This document shows, piece by piece, positions 13,243-27,600 of a stretch of DNA of 64,000 bases. How positions within the stretch are numbered: the stretch's first letter is position 1; every line of letters starts with the position of its first letter. Source of the DNA: Zonotrichia leucophrys gambelii (taxonomy: Eukaryota > Chordata > Aves > Passeriformes > Passerellidae). Location of the stretch: positions 127,447,533-127,511,532 of the forward strand of contig NC_088171.1 in NCBI RefSeq assembly GCF_028769735.1. The letters are read 5' to 3'. The position numbers were made by a program, and so were the translations under genes. The notes beneath the pieces are model-generated. The model worked only from the letters and a program-made list of their open reading frames with translations, made no database searches and was not told the DNA's origin.

Positions 13243-14429
13243 GTGTTCAGAAACTCCCAACAGCAGCAACCAGGTCTGGGATCTTTAAATAATGAATGAC
13301 AATGATGGGGACCTGGCTGCATAAATCAATCACCAAAGGTGTGACAATATGGATTATTTCATATTGCAGTACACACAAGAAATTCAAATACAAACAGCTC
13401 TACCTTGGCTTCAAGCCCTTCTGGGCATATATTTATTTGGTAATTCCTTCTTGGTGGAGTTCTCCCAATTTCTATAACTGGGGCATTTACATCTTTCCTC
13501 TATGAGCCAAATCTGAACTCAGCTTGGCAGACCTTCACCAGCGATGAATGGATTTTGAACTGGCAGGATTTTGAACCGCTAGCCCTGCTCCCAAAGCCAT
13601 CCTTTTTCAGAGCCATCCATATTCATGGGAGAACACTCAACAAGAGAGGTTCCTGAGTTCCTGCCCAGCATAGCAAGTGTTATGGGTGCCCTGCATTGGC
13701 ATAAACCTCACTGCCAATAAACCTTCTGTTCATTTTCTACAGGAAGTTGCATTTCAGTGAAATGTGATTTAAAAATCAGGGGTTTTTTTTAATTTTCAAG
13801 ATGGAAAAATTCAAGTAAAAATTTAGAGTTGTCCACCCACCTTATCAACATAATTAATTTTATTATATAAAAATTAGCAAAATGTTAAAGAGAGGGAGTA
13901 GGATAAAGAAAATGTCCCTATTTTTTTAACCAAGAAGATTTCACATTTTCTTTGAAAGTAAATTATTTTCATAACTGCATCAGATTAGTAGAAAAGATTT
14001 TTTTACAAGAAAAAGTACTTTTAAATGTATATGACATAGTCTAGCTTTAATTTTTGTCATTAAAAATCTGAAAAATCTTTGCAGAAATTTTATTTCTTTC
14101 ATCAACCTTTCCCTCTCAAAGTGAAACATAACTGTTGGACAATACTTTGTCTGGTTGTTGTAACAGTAGTCTCAAATTCAGGAAATAGGAACATGCACAA
14201 AAGACAACAGAATATTTCTATTCGTGGTCTGCTTTTCAAATGCAAATGGAAGGAAATTTTTCTATTATAGTTTTCATCAGAAAAGTGGATAGAAACAGGT
14301 CTAGCAAGAGTCTTAAGCTGCAAACGCAGCTGAGAATACTGGTTATGCACAATGCAAGGTACAAAATTCCTTCAAAAACTTTATTCTCTGCTCACTGTGC
14401 CTCTCCAGCTTTTGCTAATGTAACCCTGG
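13243..14429. other. Intergenic DNA, no gene recognised
   Basis: Follows copy A of the dispersed repeat. An AATAAA at about 13718-13723 near a CTGCATTGGCATAAACC stretch might mark the 3' end of an element, but nothing was identified. Confidence 0.5.
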
Positions 14430-14505
14430 AGAACCTACCTTAGGAGTAAACAAATGGTGCCAGAGCCAGAACCTACCTTAGGAATAAACAAATGATGCCA
14501 GAGCT
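14430..14505. repeat. 38-bp tandem duplication (two copies)
   Basis: Units 14430-14467 and 14468-14505 differ at only three positions. They begin AGAACCTACCTTAGG and end ATGCCAGAGCT or its variant. No coding role is seen. Confidence 0.95.
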
Positions 14506-14929
14506 GAGCACAACTGTTCACCTGCACAAACACAGGGTGAAATCATTGGTTTAACAGTAGTTCATAAAAGGGTTAGGCTGTACAGTGCCCCAAAATGTAG
14601 CTCAACAGAGCCTTACTGTTATAGAAAAGGCAACCTATAAGCTTTGCATGTACAAACAAGAGGATGGGATACAAGGTGCATAGGGTGAACCTTTTCAATC
14701 CTCCCAATACCAATACAAACCTCAGGTGCTTTGCTCTGGATAATTTGGTGCAGGCTTTAAAAAAAGGCTAGAGGAAATGGGGAGAATCCAAGTGAAAGGA
14801 AAAGGGACTATCAAAAATGTTAAAATGCTTGTTTCATCAAACATTGAATCATCAAGTTTACTTAGCTTTAAAAGAGAAGAATGACAGGAACAGGTTAACA
14901 AGTACACAGAAGTTACTTTAGTATGGAAG

Positions 14930-15165
14930 GTAGAAAATTTTTCCTATATGTCCATAGCAAATAGGATGGAAAGAAAATGGCATGGATTGCACCAAGAACT
15001 GACAAATATTAAGAAAACCTTTCTAATGTTGAAGACACTGGACTAGATTGGCAATAGATGTTACAGTGTTTTGAGCACTGATATCCTGAAAGATCTCTCA
15101 GACAAGTTTCTCTTAGGTATAGGATGGAAAGTGGATCTATTCTGGGACAGCAAGGATGGATGAGA
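14930..15165 (+). mobile_element. Possible ancient CR1/L3-like fragment
   Basis: The block around 14960-15110 resembles the 3' part of CR1-type ORF2, with a TTAAGAAAACCTTTCTAATG stretch (compare 'ATTAGGAAAAACTTCCTAA' of CR1) followed by an ACACTGGACTAGATTG stretch and a GACAAG stretch at the expected spacing. It is very diverged and has no tail repeat, so this is a judgement from pattern similarity only. Confidence 0.45.
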
Positions 15166-18100
15166 CAAGCTCCAGTGAGGCCACCTATCCCCACAATGCT
15201 GCACTTGGATGGAAAACTTGCTGCTGGGGCAGGAGCCCTCTCCCATTCTGTCTGAGGCTGCACCTCCCACATACACCACAGATCATCCCTCTCCAGGCAG
15301 CCTGCTGGGAACCTCACAACATGCAGAATCTGGAGGTTAAAAAAAGAAACAGTTCTGTTCAAAATCAGTGCTTCAAATGAAAAATAACCCACGGAATTCT
15401 GTCATCTTTCTCCTAGAATAACCAAAGCCAAATTTATGAAGTCAGGTTGGAAAGCAACATCAAAGGGCATTGGTAACTTTGACGAAACCTGCCAAAGAAC
15501 ACACACTTGCAATTTCCATACCACGTGTATGCCTTTGAAACTTGAAGGAAGAGAATCAGGAAATCAATAAGTGCAAACTAGAAAAGAACTATATTGGCAC
15601 AGCCTCTTTTAATACTAATGTGGGGCTTGAAGCAGACAATTAAAATCAGGCAATAAGTTTTTTCTGTTCAGAAAACTACTCACAACATCTCACATAGAGG
15701 TTATCTGTAAAGCTCCAGTAAGATATATTAATGCTATGATATAGTGTTTGAATTTTGGCAGGATTTGTCAGAGATTTAGTCAACCCACAAGCTCATACAG
15801 TTCTGTGAAGACAGCCTATGTAGGGTTCATGGCAATAGTCACCCAGCTCTTCTGCCTGCACCTCCACCATGTCCAGTTCCCAGCTCCAAAGGCATTTATA
15901 ACATTTGCATAAGCAGAAAATATTTCTTCCTTAAAGAGTAAAAAAGTAAATCACATAAAATCTCATTAAATGGTCTAGCTAACACTTTTCCACTTACAAA
16001 ATACTTCCACCTTTGCTATACATAACTGAAGAAAAAAAAAAATAAAAACAACCCACATTTTTCTAAGGATGTACAAGCCCAGACCTGAATCTGCTACTGT
16101 CAAGATGAAAACAAGAAAAAGATAAATAAGAAGTGAAAAAAAATTGTGGTACTCACACAGATCATTCTCTAACCAGTCTGGCTCCAGGTCAACAGATCTT
16201 TCCTAGTACCAAGTACTCTTTAATATTCTTGCATTTGCCAAGTCAGTTAGGCACACTAAGTGATTACAAAACACATCTAATAAGATAATACAAATACTAG
16301 CCCATGAAGACCCTCTTCTGCCTTGCATTTTGCCCTTAATGTAGACCTCTTCAGTTTCCTGAAAAACATTCACAGCTTTATTTCCTGGGTGTTCAACTCA
16401 TGTTCAACTGACACAAGTGCCACTGAAAACCGGGAAATAAATTCTCCAAAAATTTGCTGTGCTAGAAAATCAGCATTACTTTAGTAGTGGTGTGGGTGCA
16501 TGGGAATTTCTCCTCCAAACATGCCTGAGAAGCAACCTAACAGGCCAGGTTATGTTCATGAAATTAAAACATACCATCCCATTTCTATTAATTAAATGTA
16601 CTGAATACATGGAATTTATTGGATATGAGTAGGGGGTCTTTTGAGGGTCATGGCTGATCATTTGGTGGTCAAAATTCCCAATTATGCCTGCAGATCTTCT
16701 GATTTATCTTCTTTTTTTTTTGAGAGTATCTCAAATATGTAATCAGGCTATGATGCTCTCAACATTCTTTACTCTGACACTCTATCTTTGCTCTCAAAAC
16801 TAAGAACTAGTACATATTAATCACAAATGTAAGTAAACAAGGAAGCATTAGTTGGCACAAGACTTATGTAGGGAGCTAACAGAAGGTCACCTTAATCTCT
16901 GCATTTGTACTAAGATCTGAATGGTACAAAGCTAAGCATTAACCTCAAACACAGGGATCATGCACTGTTGTGCCAAAATTAGAAGAATTTTATGACATCT
17001 TCCCCCACTTCTGCATAGACTCTTTAAAGAAATACAACTTGTTTGGTAACACAAGTTTGAGGACCATTATCAACGTCTTTGGTTTTTTTGAACATGCCTG
17101 TGAGAAGTGATTAAAATGGTCCAGACAGAACCTGCATTTCTCAGAATGGCAAATGTTCACCATGCTGTCTAGGAGGGCTTTGGGAACTTAGTTTGTTTTA
17201 AGTGAAGTGGGTTAGGGAGCACTTAGGACAGTCATATCCACCAGCAGGTGTGAAAGGAGCATAACTTCAATCCTATGGCTGACAATGAGCACTCAGCAGA
17301 GCCAGGCTGGTGACGAGTTCCATCAGCTCAATACAGAAGATATATTTTTGAGCCTGAAATATTAGATAAATTGAATTTTTTTTTTTTAAGATTCATCTAG
17401 AATTTAGAGAAAACATAAACTTCTCCTACAGAGAATGGTAATCCAATAAACTAGTAAATGAGTCTGACAGTGGATCATTATACTTCTATTATGCTTCCTT
17501 CTCCATAACATGTAAATGGAGAAGAGATATTAACATTAAGTTTCTTGATGAGCTTCTCTAGACTGTGAACTCCAGCTGTCTTTGTTTCTTCCTTATGTAC
17601 TTGTATTAAACTAAATAACTTTTCAAGCAGTCAGTAAAGAAATGGAAACATAGATACAATGTAGTAATACATGATTATTACTATTCCTGAGAAAGAACAG
17701 GAAGAATCTTGGACAAAACCAATTTGTCATGGGATCCCTATACTATAAAAGTTTAACATTCTTAGGTGTAATTATGACAGCGAACATGCTGCACAAATAA
17801 CGTAAGTTGTCTTCATTCTCCTTAAACTACTTTGCAACAGTGTTTGTTGATGAGCTGTCTCTAGTAAATGGGCTAGTAAATGGATTTCTTGGCTAGAAAT
17901 AGCAAGTTACTACGCTATGGACCTTGAGATCCTTCCCACTAGGTCTGATTATGCCTCATCCTATTTCCTAGCTTAGGTCAAAATTATTTCTCAGTGAGAA
18001 AGCCCCACTGTGAAATACTCCTTTAGTTCCTCTCTCAGACACTGTATTTCCTTAAGCATAAATTGTACACTGCAGGAAAAAAATCCACGGTCATTTCCTT

Positions 18101-21100
18101 GCTTTCTGGTTTTAAACAATTAATTGAATTTACATTCAAATAACTACAAAGCCTCAAAAGTACATGCACAGAAGGCAGAATAGGCAAAGTTAATATCCTG
18201 AAGGGAGGACTTAACAAGAGCAGAAACTGTAGAAGTTTGGTTTATACACTCAAGTATTTCAATACTCTAAATGGAGAGAAATTCATTCTGCATTCAGTGA
18301 CAATTTGACAAGAGGAGAAGTGAAAAATAAGAGGGAAAACAGTGTGCCTGTGAATGCCTTTTATAAAAGTATGGTATGGTCTGTTCAACACAATTGTTTC
18401 AAAATCCACACTGCACTACAAACATGTGTCAAATTCTCCTCTATCTGGGGTCTAATTGTGATTCCCAATAATATTTTTGTATTTTCTAGCTTTGCTATCT
18501 GTAGCAACTCCATAATTTTATTTCTGTGTATATTAAAACAATGCAAGGAGGTTATTAATTTCAGGTTTATTATGCATTTTTGCTGTTATTCTTTTACTTT
18601 CCCAGGGTACATGTAGAAGCAAAGGAAGATGTCTAGATAGGTGGCTAAGGTGTTTTAAAAGGATGCCAATCAGAGTGTGATTCAGAAGGATGAGGCATTT
18701 TTTTAATATAAGGCAACAATATCAGCATGCACTTTTCCTGGTATGTTTTTATTCTATTCACAGTGTGGCATCTATTCAAAACCCCTTTCTCATGGGTTTA
18801 CAGCTTGTATTGAAAACAGACTTTTTTTCCCCAAATGCTGGTAAAAAGTTTCCCAGCATCACAGCACGTAAACTTAAAAGGGGTCTATTGATAATATCCT
18901 CTCAACAGAAGCAGGCAGGTGAATATGGTGCACTGTAATCCAAACAGTTGTATCAATTCAATTTTTCCAAGTCTTAGTCCTTTTGCTGAAGCCATATTAC
19001 AGTAAAGCTCTGAGGCATGTGCTTAGCTTAAGCATATGGCCAGTGATTATTTTTTCTGGACTCACTTAAGTACTGTCCAACCTATATTTTATTCCTGAGG
19101 GGTGGAAGATGCTTGAAATTTGCCCTGATTAGACAGAGCTGTTGTAAAAATGTGCAGCTCTCATCTCACACTGCTCATCCTGGCAGTCCAAGAGGACTGG
19201 GAATTTTGTGCTGACCCTCAGTCTTTTCCACACAGGGGAAAACATTGCTTTTCCCTGGCTGCAGTGCTGGGGATTTCATGTCAAGAAGAGCCCTGCAGGT
19301 TATGTGTGTATTAGCAGACCTGAGATGGTTTCCCAATTCCCAAGACTGTTCTCACAGCCTGTGTGTATCCACCTGCCCACTGTATCTCCCAGGTGAGAGC
19401 TAAGGCTTATCACAAGCAGAAATCAGGGGGTACTAGACAAGATCTGAAAAGGTAAATTTACATGCAGCAGATTTCTTCTCCATTGGCATTTTACAGTTTT
19501 TTCCTCAAACACTGATGACTGTGTACACTAGTTCTGTAGAGATACTAAACCTACATGGGTGGCATTTAAAGGAAATCTCCCAAACATTACAAACCATGTA
19601 TCCTGTTTCTGTAGTTCCCAATGGAAAACCTGTTCTTGAAGATAGTTGGTTTTTTCCACCTTTATAGCTATTCCATGTTAAGGAATAATGTAATCATTAG
19701 CAGAAAGGAATGAGAAAAAGAAAAGAGAAAAAATGGCAACAGCAGCCTAGACTGGATCATGAGATTTTCATACATATACCTTTTATGTCCAATGAGATCC
19801 ATATTTTGCCATCCTGTCACTGATCTCTGCACTTCCCTGCACTTTCGGGCAGTGGGTCAGGTCAGCACATCAGCCCACAGTGGGTGAGAGCCCCTCACCT
19901 GGGCACTCCGGGGTGTCTGCAGCAGCCAGGCAGGACCCCGAGCTCATTCCTGAACTCTGGTCTCACACAGAAGCACAGGGTTTGCTGCCAGCAGGCTGCA
20001 AGGCCAGCAATAGTCAGATTTTTCATTTAAATTTTGGCACCATCTGAAGTAATTTCTGTTACTTCCAAGGACTGTTGCCATTGTATTAAAAAGAGTAAAT
20101 TTGCTGCTGAGTTACTTACTGCCCAGAAAATCCAGCTGAAACCTGCTACTGCCAAATCTGAGGATTCGATATTGGGCCAGGGACTTTAAATAGCTTCTGC
20201 TGCTGAGGATTTTCTGCTGTCTATGCTGTATAAAAAAAAAATCCTTTAAAAAAAAAGGATTGATAAAACCTCAGTTTGAGGGATTGGACATGGACTGTTA
20301 GAAACTGAAAATTGCCACTTCTGCTGTGGTTACTACCTATCCAGGTTTTTTGACTGAATCATCTAGGTTTTTTAAGTCTAGGTTTGGTTGCACAGGGTCC
20401 AGGATAAAGAGCACAAACCCAAACAAAACCCCTAATACTAATTTCTTAAATGAAGAGGAGGAAAAGCCCTATTTAGGCAGGTTGGCTGCCTTTGTATACA
20501 CCACAACTACTGAGGGTGCTCATCACTGCTGTTCTTACTCTGCTCCTGCATCTAAGTGTCACATTTAATTGCATTATGAAGTCTTTTAACTACAGGATCC
20601 AATTCTGGCATGCTACCTTTCCTATAGGGCAGCTCAAGTTGCCAAGAGAAAACCTGTCACTATCCCCCTCTCCCTTATCTTCCTCCCATGTTTGTCCCAT
20701 ACACCTATGTAAAGAGATAGTGCACGAGGTACCCAAGGTGAAAGGCAGCCTTTATTTTTCCAGGGTTTTTTCTTTTTTTAATCTCATCTGCCATGTAGAT
20801 AGGCGCAGTGACTGCAACAGTGCACAGGAATCTGTGAGCCAGCCAGGAAACCACTGGCTGTGATCAGGCTCAAACACTGAGGAGGCACTGGCAGATACTC
20901 AATGTGAATTCTCCTGCATGCTACAGTCTGTGAATTTATGATGCACTCTGCTGTGTAGCTATAACCTTAGCAACAGCAACCACTGTACAATGAGCAGGAG
21001 TTAGTTGCTGCTGACAGTTTGAAGGAGCCCTCCCTTATGGGCAATTTGTGCAGAAAATGACAGGAATTGTAATGATTTCATCTGAAACCATAGCAAAAGC

Positions 21101-21198
21101 TGCAGTATTTTCTCATCAAACTCAGTAATTCTAGCAATGCAATGAACTGGCAAATCAAGTGCTACCAGCTTTATAATCACATGCTGTTTGGAAATCCT
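15166..21198. other. Intergenic DNA, no gene recognised
   Basis: AT-rich DNA with short chance frames only. A mildly GC-richer patch at about 19840-19990 has few CpGs and no recognisable content. Confidence 0.65.
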
Positions 21199-21354
21199 CT
21201 TCCCTTCCCTTCCCTTCCCTTCCCTTCCCTTCCCTTCCCTTCCCTTCCCTTCCCTTCCCTTCCCTTCCCTTCCCTTCCCTTCCCTTCCCTTCCCTTCCCT
21301 TCCCTTCCCTTCCCTTCCCTTCCCTTCCCTTCCCTTCCCTTCCCTTCCCTTCCC
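21199..21354. repeat. Perfect (CCCTT)n pentanucleotide microsatellite, about 31 units
   Basis: An uninterrupted run of CCCTT on the plus strand, (AAGGG)n on the minus strand, about 155 bp long. All open reading frames here are artefacts of the repeat. The array is a pure polypyrimidine/polypurine tract whose minus strand has GGG every five bases. Confidence 0.99.
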
Positions 21355-23054
21355 GAACCTTCTCTCTCCTCTTCCTCATCCTGTTTACTTTTTCTCCCAG
21401 AAGAACTTTCTTTGATTACACCTTTCTCAATCTGTGTAATCTCTTTCACATGACAATTTATTTCCCCATATTCTTGGGGTAACTGTTAGGAAAAAAAATA
21501 TTGGAGGTTGTTTATGAAAAGGAGTAAATTAATGAACAGATTGAAATAGGTTTTATGAGATTTCCTCCTTCATGATGTTGAGCACCTTTTTTTATAAATC
21601 CAATACTAACATCTGTGTTAGAAAACATTTGATTTGCAAAGAGGTTCAAGGCAAGTGTTGTGCATATTCATGCAATACATAATTGCATATGCAGTCATGC
21701 TGGGAATTTCCTCAAATTTATCACTTGCTATAGTATCTGACATTCAAAAATCATTCAACCTGTAAGGGGCTCAGTAGATTTTTATTTTTTAATACTTTGT
21801 GTGCTGAAAAAGTAAATTCTAAAAATAGTAAAATCTAAAAGGAATATTTATATACTTGATGCAGTATAACATGTTGATAAAAACTAACAAATGATAAAAA
21901 ATGATAAATAGGCTTCATGACTTGCTATGTAGGAAGATATGGCTGTCAGTGTAGAAGCAAAGGAAGTTATCATGGCCCCACTGATTCTCCAAGTTAAATT
22001 ATATAATGAAAATACATTGAGGATATTTGTAGCAATTAATTTTAAATTTTATTGGCTACTGATCTGATCAATTTTACTTTAATAAACACCTACCATAAAA
22101 ATAAATAACAATGTTAAATAATTTAAAAATTTAATCTCATTTTTTCTGTAAGGTTTTTCTTGCTATCTGTAATGGCCAAAAAAATCCCTTTATCTGCTGT
22201 TTCTAGATGTTATTGAGTTGTTTTTTAAACTGTATTCACCAACAGCATTCTCTGTCCCAATGGCATTACTTAAAAACAATGCAAACTTTGCATTTTAATT
22301 ACTATGTGCATCCTATTGACCTCCTATCTACTTTATGCCAGCTTCATTAATAACTGATGCGCAAGTCGCTCATCAAATTCAGCAATGAGCTATTTTACTC
22401 TCTGAAAGGAAATTAGGGGGTTTTTTCTATGTTTTTGGTGCAAAAGCTATTTCAAATGCATGAGAGACAGCAAATTGGAAGAATCTGTCTTCATGAAGAA
22501 GAAATTTACTTGTCAGGGTGTGACTATGTGTAAATTGGGCCACTATAGTCTATATTTATCATGTAAACTTTGATCTACCCACATTGACTTTTACATTTTG
22601 TAGGATGTGTCACCAGAAGAGAAATTTCAACCTGGAGACTAAGTCTTATGCTTGGCTAGTGCCAGAGCCCAGAATCTTTATTGCTGCATTTGTAGCAGTC
22701 AAACTGGTCTCAGTTTCTCCTCTGGAAAGCTGTCATGAAGTTGAAGAAGTCTTTTCTACAACCCCATGTGCTGGATTTCAGGTGAATATTTATGAGATTT
22801 CTCCTGGAGTCACCTGAACCTGGTGCTGCTCCAGAAGCTGGACACACTTTGTAGCCATCCTGTGTTTGGTGCCAGCCCAGGCTGCTGGCACAGCTCCCTT
22901 GTGTCCTGTGGCACAAAATCCCAGGGCTCCAGGGAAGTGACCTCCTTTGCTTTGTCTGCTTGCTGTTACTTTTGAAAGGGATCCTGGGAAACCTGAGGGC
23001 CAAGATGATCCCGAGACCTGAGGGAGAGCCTGGAGCCAAGGAAATTTACCTTTG
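21355..23054. other. Intergenic DNA, no gene recognised
   Basis: Between the pentamer array and a CR1. The segment 22800-23054 is GC-richer and could be additional 5' CR1 or another element, but I could not match it. Confidence 0.6.
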
Positions 23055-24348
23055 GTGAACAAAGATCAGGTCAGGGAACATTAAAACAAGTCCATGTGAC
23101 CTAATGGCTGCTGAGGGAGATGGCTGGTGCATTGCGATTCCACTCTTGAAGTTCTGTGAAAGTTTACGGGGACTCGAGGAAGTTCCTGAGGGCAAGAGAA
23201 AGCAAATGTCACTGCCATCTTAAAGAGCAAGATGAGGATCGAGTAAACTATAGGCTGGTCAGATTCATCTTGTTTCCTGGAAGGTGGTGTAGCAAGTAAT
23301 CCTAAGAACTATTTTCAAACATATGAAGGATAAGGGGAATATGAATACTGAATGTGAACTTACAAAGGGGAAATCATGCCTGAACAATCTAAAAGCCTTT
23401 TGTAATGAGACAACTGCCTCAGTGGATAAGGATCCAGCTCCAGGCCAGTCACTAGCATTGTCCTCAGTACGGGAACAAATGCTATTCATTACCTTCATCA
23501 GTGAGCTGGATTCTGGCACATCATGCACCTTCCACAAGTTTGCAGATGACACAAAACTGGGAGGAGTGGTTGATCAGCAGATAACTGCACTGCCATTCAG
23601 AGGAATCTGGACAGGCAGGAGGAATGGACAAAGATGAGCCTCATGAAGTCCAAGGAAGAGAAACACAAAGTCCTTTTCATGGGAAGAAAAAAACCCCAGT
23701 GCATGCAGCAGTCCATGCTGGAGTCTGACCATCTGGAAATCAGCTTGGCAGAGAAGGACCTGAATGTCCTGATGGACAAATTGACAGCTGTGAACCTTGC
23801 AGCCAAGAAGAGTGATCCTTCCCTGCTGTTCCGACCTGGGGCTGGGGAGACACATCTGGATTCTGGATGTTGTGTTGGGCTCCCCAGTACAAGAGAGAAC
23901 ATGGATATACTGGAGTGACTTCAGCAGAGGGCCACAAGGATGATTAAGGGACTGGACTGTACAAGTGTTGTGGTTTCAGAGCTTGGGCTGTTCAAAGAAA
24001 GCTCAGACACAGATTTATCAACTTTTAAACCCAGCTGATGAGGAGAGTAAAGGAGTCAAAGCCTCACTCTACTGAGGGGCACCCAGTGACATGACCAGAA
24101 GTAATGGGCACAAAGTGAAGCACAGAAAATTCCATCCAAACACACAAACCCACTTTTACACTGGGAGGGTGATGGACCACTGCAGCAGTTTGCCCAGAGA
24201 GGCAGTGGAGTCTCCATCCTTAGAGATAATAAAAAAACCAACTGGACGTGTCCCTGAGCAACCTGCTCTGCCCTGTTTGAGCAGGGGCTGGACTGGACAA
24301 ACTCCAGAGGTGCTCACCAGCTTCAGCCATGCTGGGATTCCATGATGC
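23055..24348 (+). mobile_element. CR1 LINE fragment with internal deletion (RT to 3' end)
   Basis: The plus strand carries CR1 RT sequence: a diverged 'NYRLV' region near 23240, then the loss of the central RT block, then [20 protein letters not shown] (23512-23571), then the AEKDLNVLMDKLT block and the 3' region with SPSLEIIKKPTGRVPEQPA, ending near GGGATTCCATGATGC. The frame changes several times. Relative to the copy at 37865-39047 it has lost the segment with the 'DFRKAFDSL' catalytic region. Same strand and evidently the same broad CR1 subfamily as that copy. Confidence 0.9.
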
Positions 24349-24603
24349 TGCAGGGAAAGTACAGTCTTGCTGGTGCACTGACGTGAAGAAAGCACCGAGA
24401 TTTCCCCTTTAAAATAATACTGAATTACTCCAAACTCCATTTTGCAAATGAAGCCTAAGGGCTTCAGCAAGTCGGCTTGCCTGAGAGGTTACTGTTTTTG
24501 ACAAGAATGTGAGGAGAAGGGTAGGAACATGGTATAAAATAAATTTAAAGTCTGACAACTTACAGAAATTATTTACATATTTTATGAACTTTTGAACACT
24601 CAG

Positions 24604-24615
24604 TATATATGTGTG

Positions 24616-24665
<50 letters not shown>
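24604..24665. repeat. (TATATG)n hexanucleotide microsatellite
   Basis: A run of TATATG units preceded by a short TG stretch; about nine near-perfect units. Confidence 0.95.
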
Positions 24666-27600
24666 CTAGAGTGTTAATTTTAGTTGTGTTAATAACTATG
24701 TAATATTTTCTCTTTTCTCTTTAATTTCTAATTCAGTGTAGACACATATTTTTTCATAAGTATGGTCAGCTAGTGAAAAAAAAAAAAAAGAAACACCCTG
24801 TTTACAAACCATTGAACTACTAAAACAAGACGTATTGACATTATTAAGAAGGCAGGAGAAAAATATATGATCTGACGGTACCTGGAGTGAAGAAATAATC
24901 CCCCACATACTGACATGGTTATACTCTAGAAAAAAACCACAGATAAAAAGAGTTTGATGTAATTAAATATATATGCATAAAAATATTATAGAAATAGTTC
25001 TTAACAGTCTTTAAAATTACAGTCATTAGAAATAAATAAAGTAAAAATGCATCTGGAACAATTCAAAATATCAATAGTGTATGATAAATATTTTTTTAGA
25101 GATTTAAAATACATTTAATCTTTTCAGTTTATAACCTCAACTATCCAAGTTTCTGCTTTGGTGATGTGTTAATGCTTAGTTGCACTGTAAATGTTCAAGC
25201 TTTTCAATTCATCTCTGAACTCAGCCTTGACAGCACAATTTATCAGTACAATAAATATGGATATTATGGATATAATGGACATGGTTTTTTAATACTTTTA
25301 AGATTTTCTATGAACTTAAACCTTTATTTGCCTTTTTGGAACATTTTATTGAGTTATTTTTCAATCTAAACAATTCTTTGATAACTTAGTTGCCTTTAAA
25401 TTAAAAGTTAGGAATGACTAATGGGAAGAAGAGTTTTATCCTCTTATGTAATTCTGCTACAAATAAGGTACAAAGTGCTAGAAAGTTGATTTTCCTTTAG
25501 CTAAAATCCGTGTAACTCTCAGAGCTGATCAAAATACATAAAAACACAAATGGCATCATTTTATTGTGATTGTTCTGGTGATGTCAGGTGTTTTCATCCT
25601 TATTATGCCAAATAATTTAAATGTATCAAAATCTTTCATCAGGAAATCTATAGGTGTAATACTTAGAGGTGAAATGGATAAAAAATATCAGCAAACAGGT
25701 TTTAGTTTTTATTGTATTTTTGAGGCATTTAGATTCCCTTGAAGATAATAATTCCTGGGAAGATAAAAATGTTTTCCATTGGCAAAAGAGAAGTCACTAT
25801 TGACTACAGTCTCTACTTTGCTTTCCAGATCCTATCAGATGTACTGTACTTACAGTAATCATGTGGAAGATATTGTGGCAGTTGTAATAGGTTAGGTGTG
25901 ATTCCAGTTACAATGCCTGCACAGGATAAAAATTTTTAAAGCTTCAATTTGAGACAGCAAGAGACTGACATGAAAACTGAAGACATGAAGATGATGATCG
26001 ATAGAGATGATACCACTTAAAATGACAAGAGCAGAAAAACTCATAAAGCAACAAGAAAGGAATGGATGACCTTGTAAAAAGGCACAGATAATAATCTATA
26101 ATCTATAATGCCAGCTGCAACTGGGAGTGTGGGTCTGCAATGTGTAAGAATAAGTATCATATATTTTCTGTGTAGAGGTGTAAGAAAGTGATTTGAACTG
26201 TAATTTCAAATTTCACACACAGGGAGTGAGTTATTGTAAATAATTTTAGGGCCCAATTCTTCAATGAACTTGAGAAAGAGGTTAAAATAGTTTTGAGAGG
26301 TGACAAATAAAACAGTCCTAAGCATAACTGAGGATATTTACACTGAGAGCTTTGGCAGCATCCTGCTAGATAGAAAAACATAAAAGAGATGTGCAAATTA
26401 CTTGATGATCCAGAGAGAAAAAACCTGATCTAGTTTACATTTTTGATCTCTTCAATCAGTGTAACAGGAAAGCAGCCAGAATACTGTGGTTCAACTGTTG
26501 CTGATCTTTGACCAGAATATAATATTGTCAAAAATCCATGAGAGGATTCTTACATTGAATCCATGAGAAGTATCTCACATTTCTCCTTTGAACTTCCTTT
26601 GTGCGCTTCTGAGTAAGGCAATTTAGGAAGTTCCTCTTTCACTTGAATGTTTGTTGTCCTTTCCCACATGTTCCAAAAGATGTATTTGAGTCTCTCTCAC
26701 CGTCAAAAGTATTGTTCAAATTTCTGAAGCTAAAGTAATTCTATGTGTTTAATAACCAAGTTAAGTGGAGGTAGTTAACATCTACTTTAGAAGCCAGCCA
26801 ACATCTGTCAACACTTCTAAGAATGGCTTGATTTTTTAATGACAGAACTAGTTGGGAAAGATTAGTTGCTTGTAATAATGTTATGAATACCAATGCTTGA
26901 CTGTGTTAGCATACCACTCACTATTCTCTTGAGCTTGGTCAATAGCAACACTGTCAGGAAATACATCCCAAAGAGGAAGAAGTATTTGCAATCTTTTCTT
27001 TGCTGCTTGCTGGCCTGGCATGCCAGATTTTTTCCAAGAGTACCTGAATGAGATGAAGCAAGGAGGAGTTTGGATGACAAGAGAACAGTCTGATGTAATC
27101 CACAGGTTGGGCTTGACTGGGGTTAGGAAGATCCAAAGGGAAAACACAATTGCATAAGGTCTAGCTTTAAATTTTTCAGTTATTAAGCTGACTTCTTCAG
27201 GTTAGAGGTGTGCATTGGCCACACATCTCCATTGATGGACAAAATCCTTTACTGGGTTAAACACAGAAATTTCCAACTACATCTTGTCTTTTATCCTCTA
27301 AAGGGCATTGCATGATGGAAATAAAACAGTCCATAAACTGAGGAGGAGGAGCTATCAGGGTGGCAGGGAAGTATCAGGGACCTCAGCAGGGAACACAAAG
27401 GCACATTTAATGCCGAATCAGACCTAAAGTCTATTGGCTTTTAAACAGATTGGGTTTGAGATATCAAAATGCTTCTTTTCAACATGTTTGAAATTCAAAT
27501 GCATATTTGAGTTGGAGAGGTTCAGGACAGACTTGGCTTGCTAGCAGAGTAAGAGGTACAGATCTGCTATAAAAATATGCCATAATTCTGGAGTTTTATA

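Noticed and set aside
20231..20261. Short inverted repeat around AATCCTTT / AAAGGATT with an A-rich loop.
   Set aside because: Arms of only about eight bases in A/T-rich DNA occur often by chance.
21142..21453. Open frames of up to 103 codons on both strands with LPFPS or REGKG repeats.
   Set aside because: They are pure products of the (CCCTT)n microsatellite being open in several frames.
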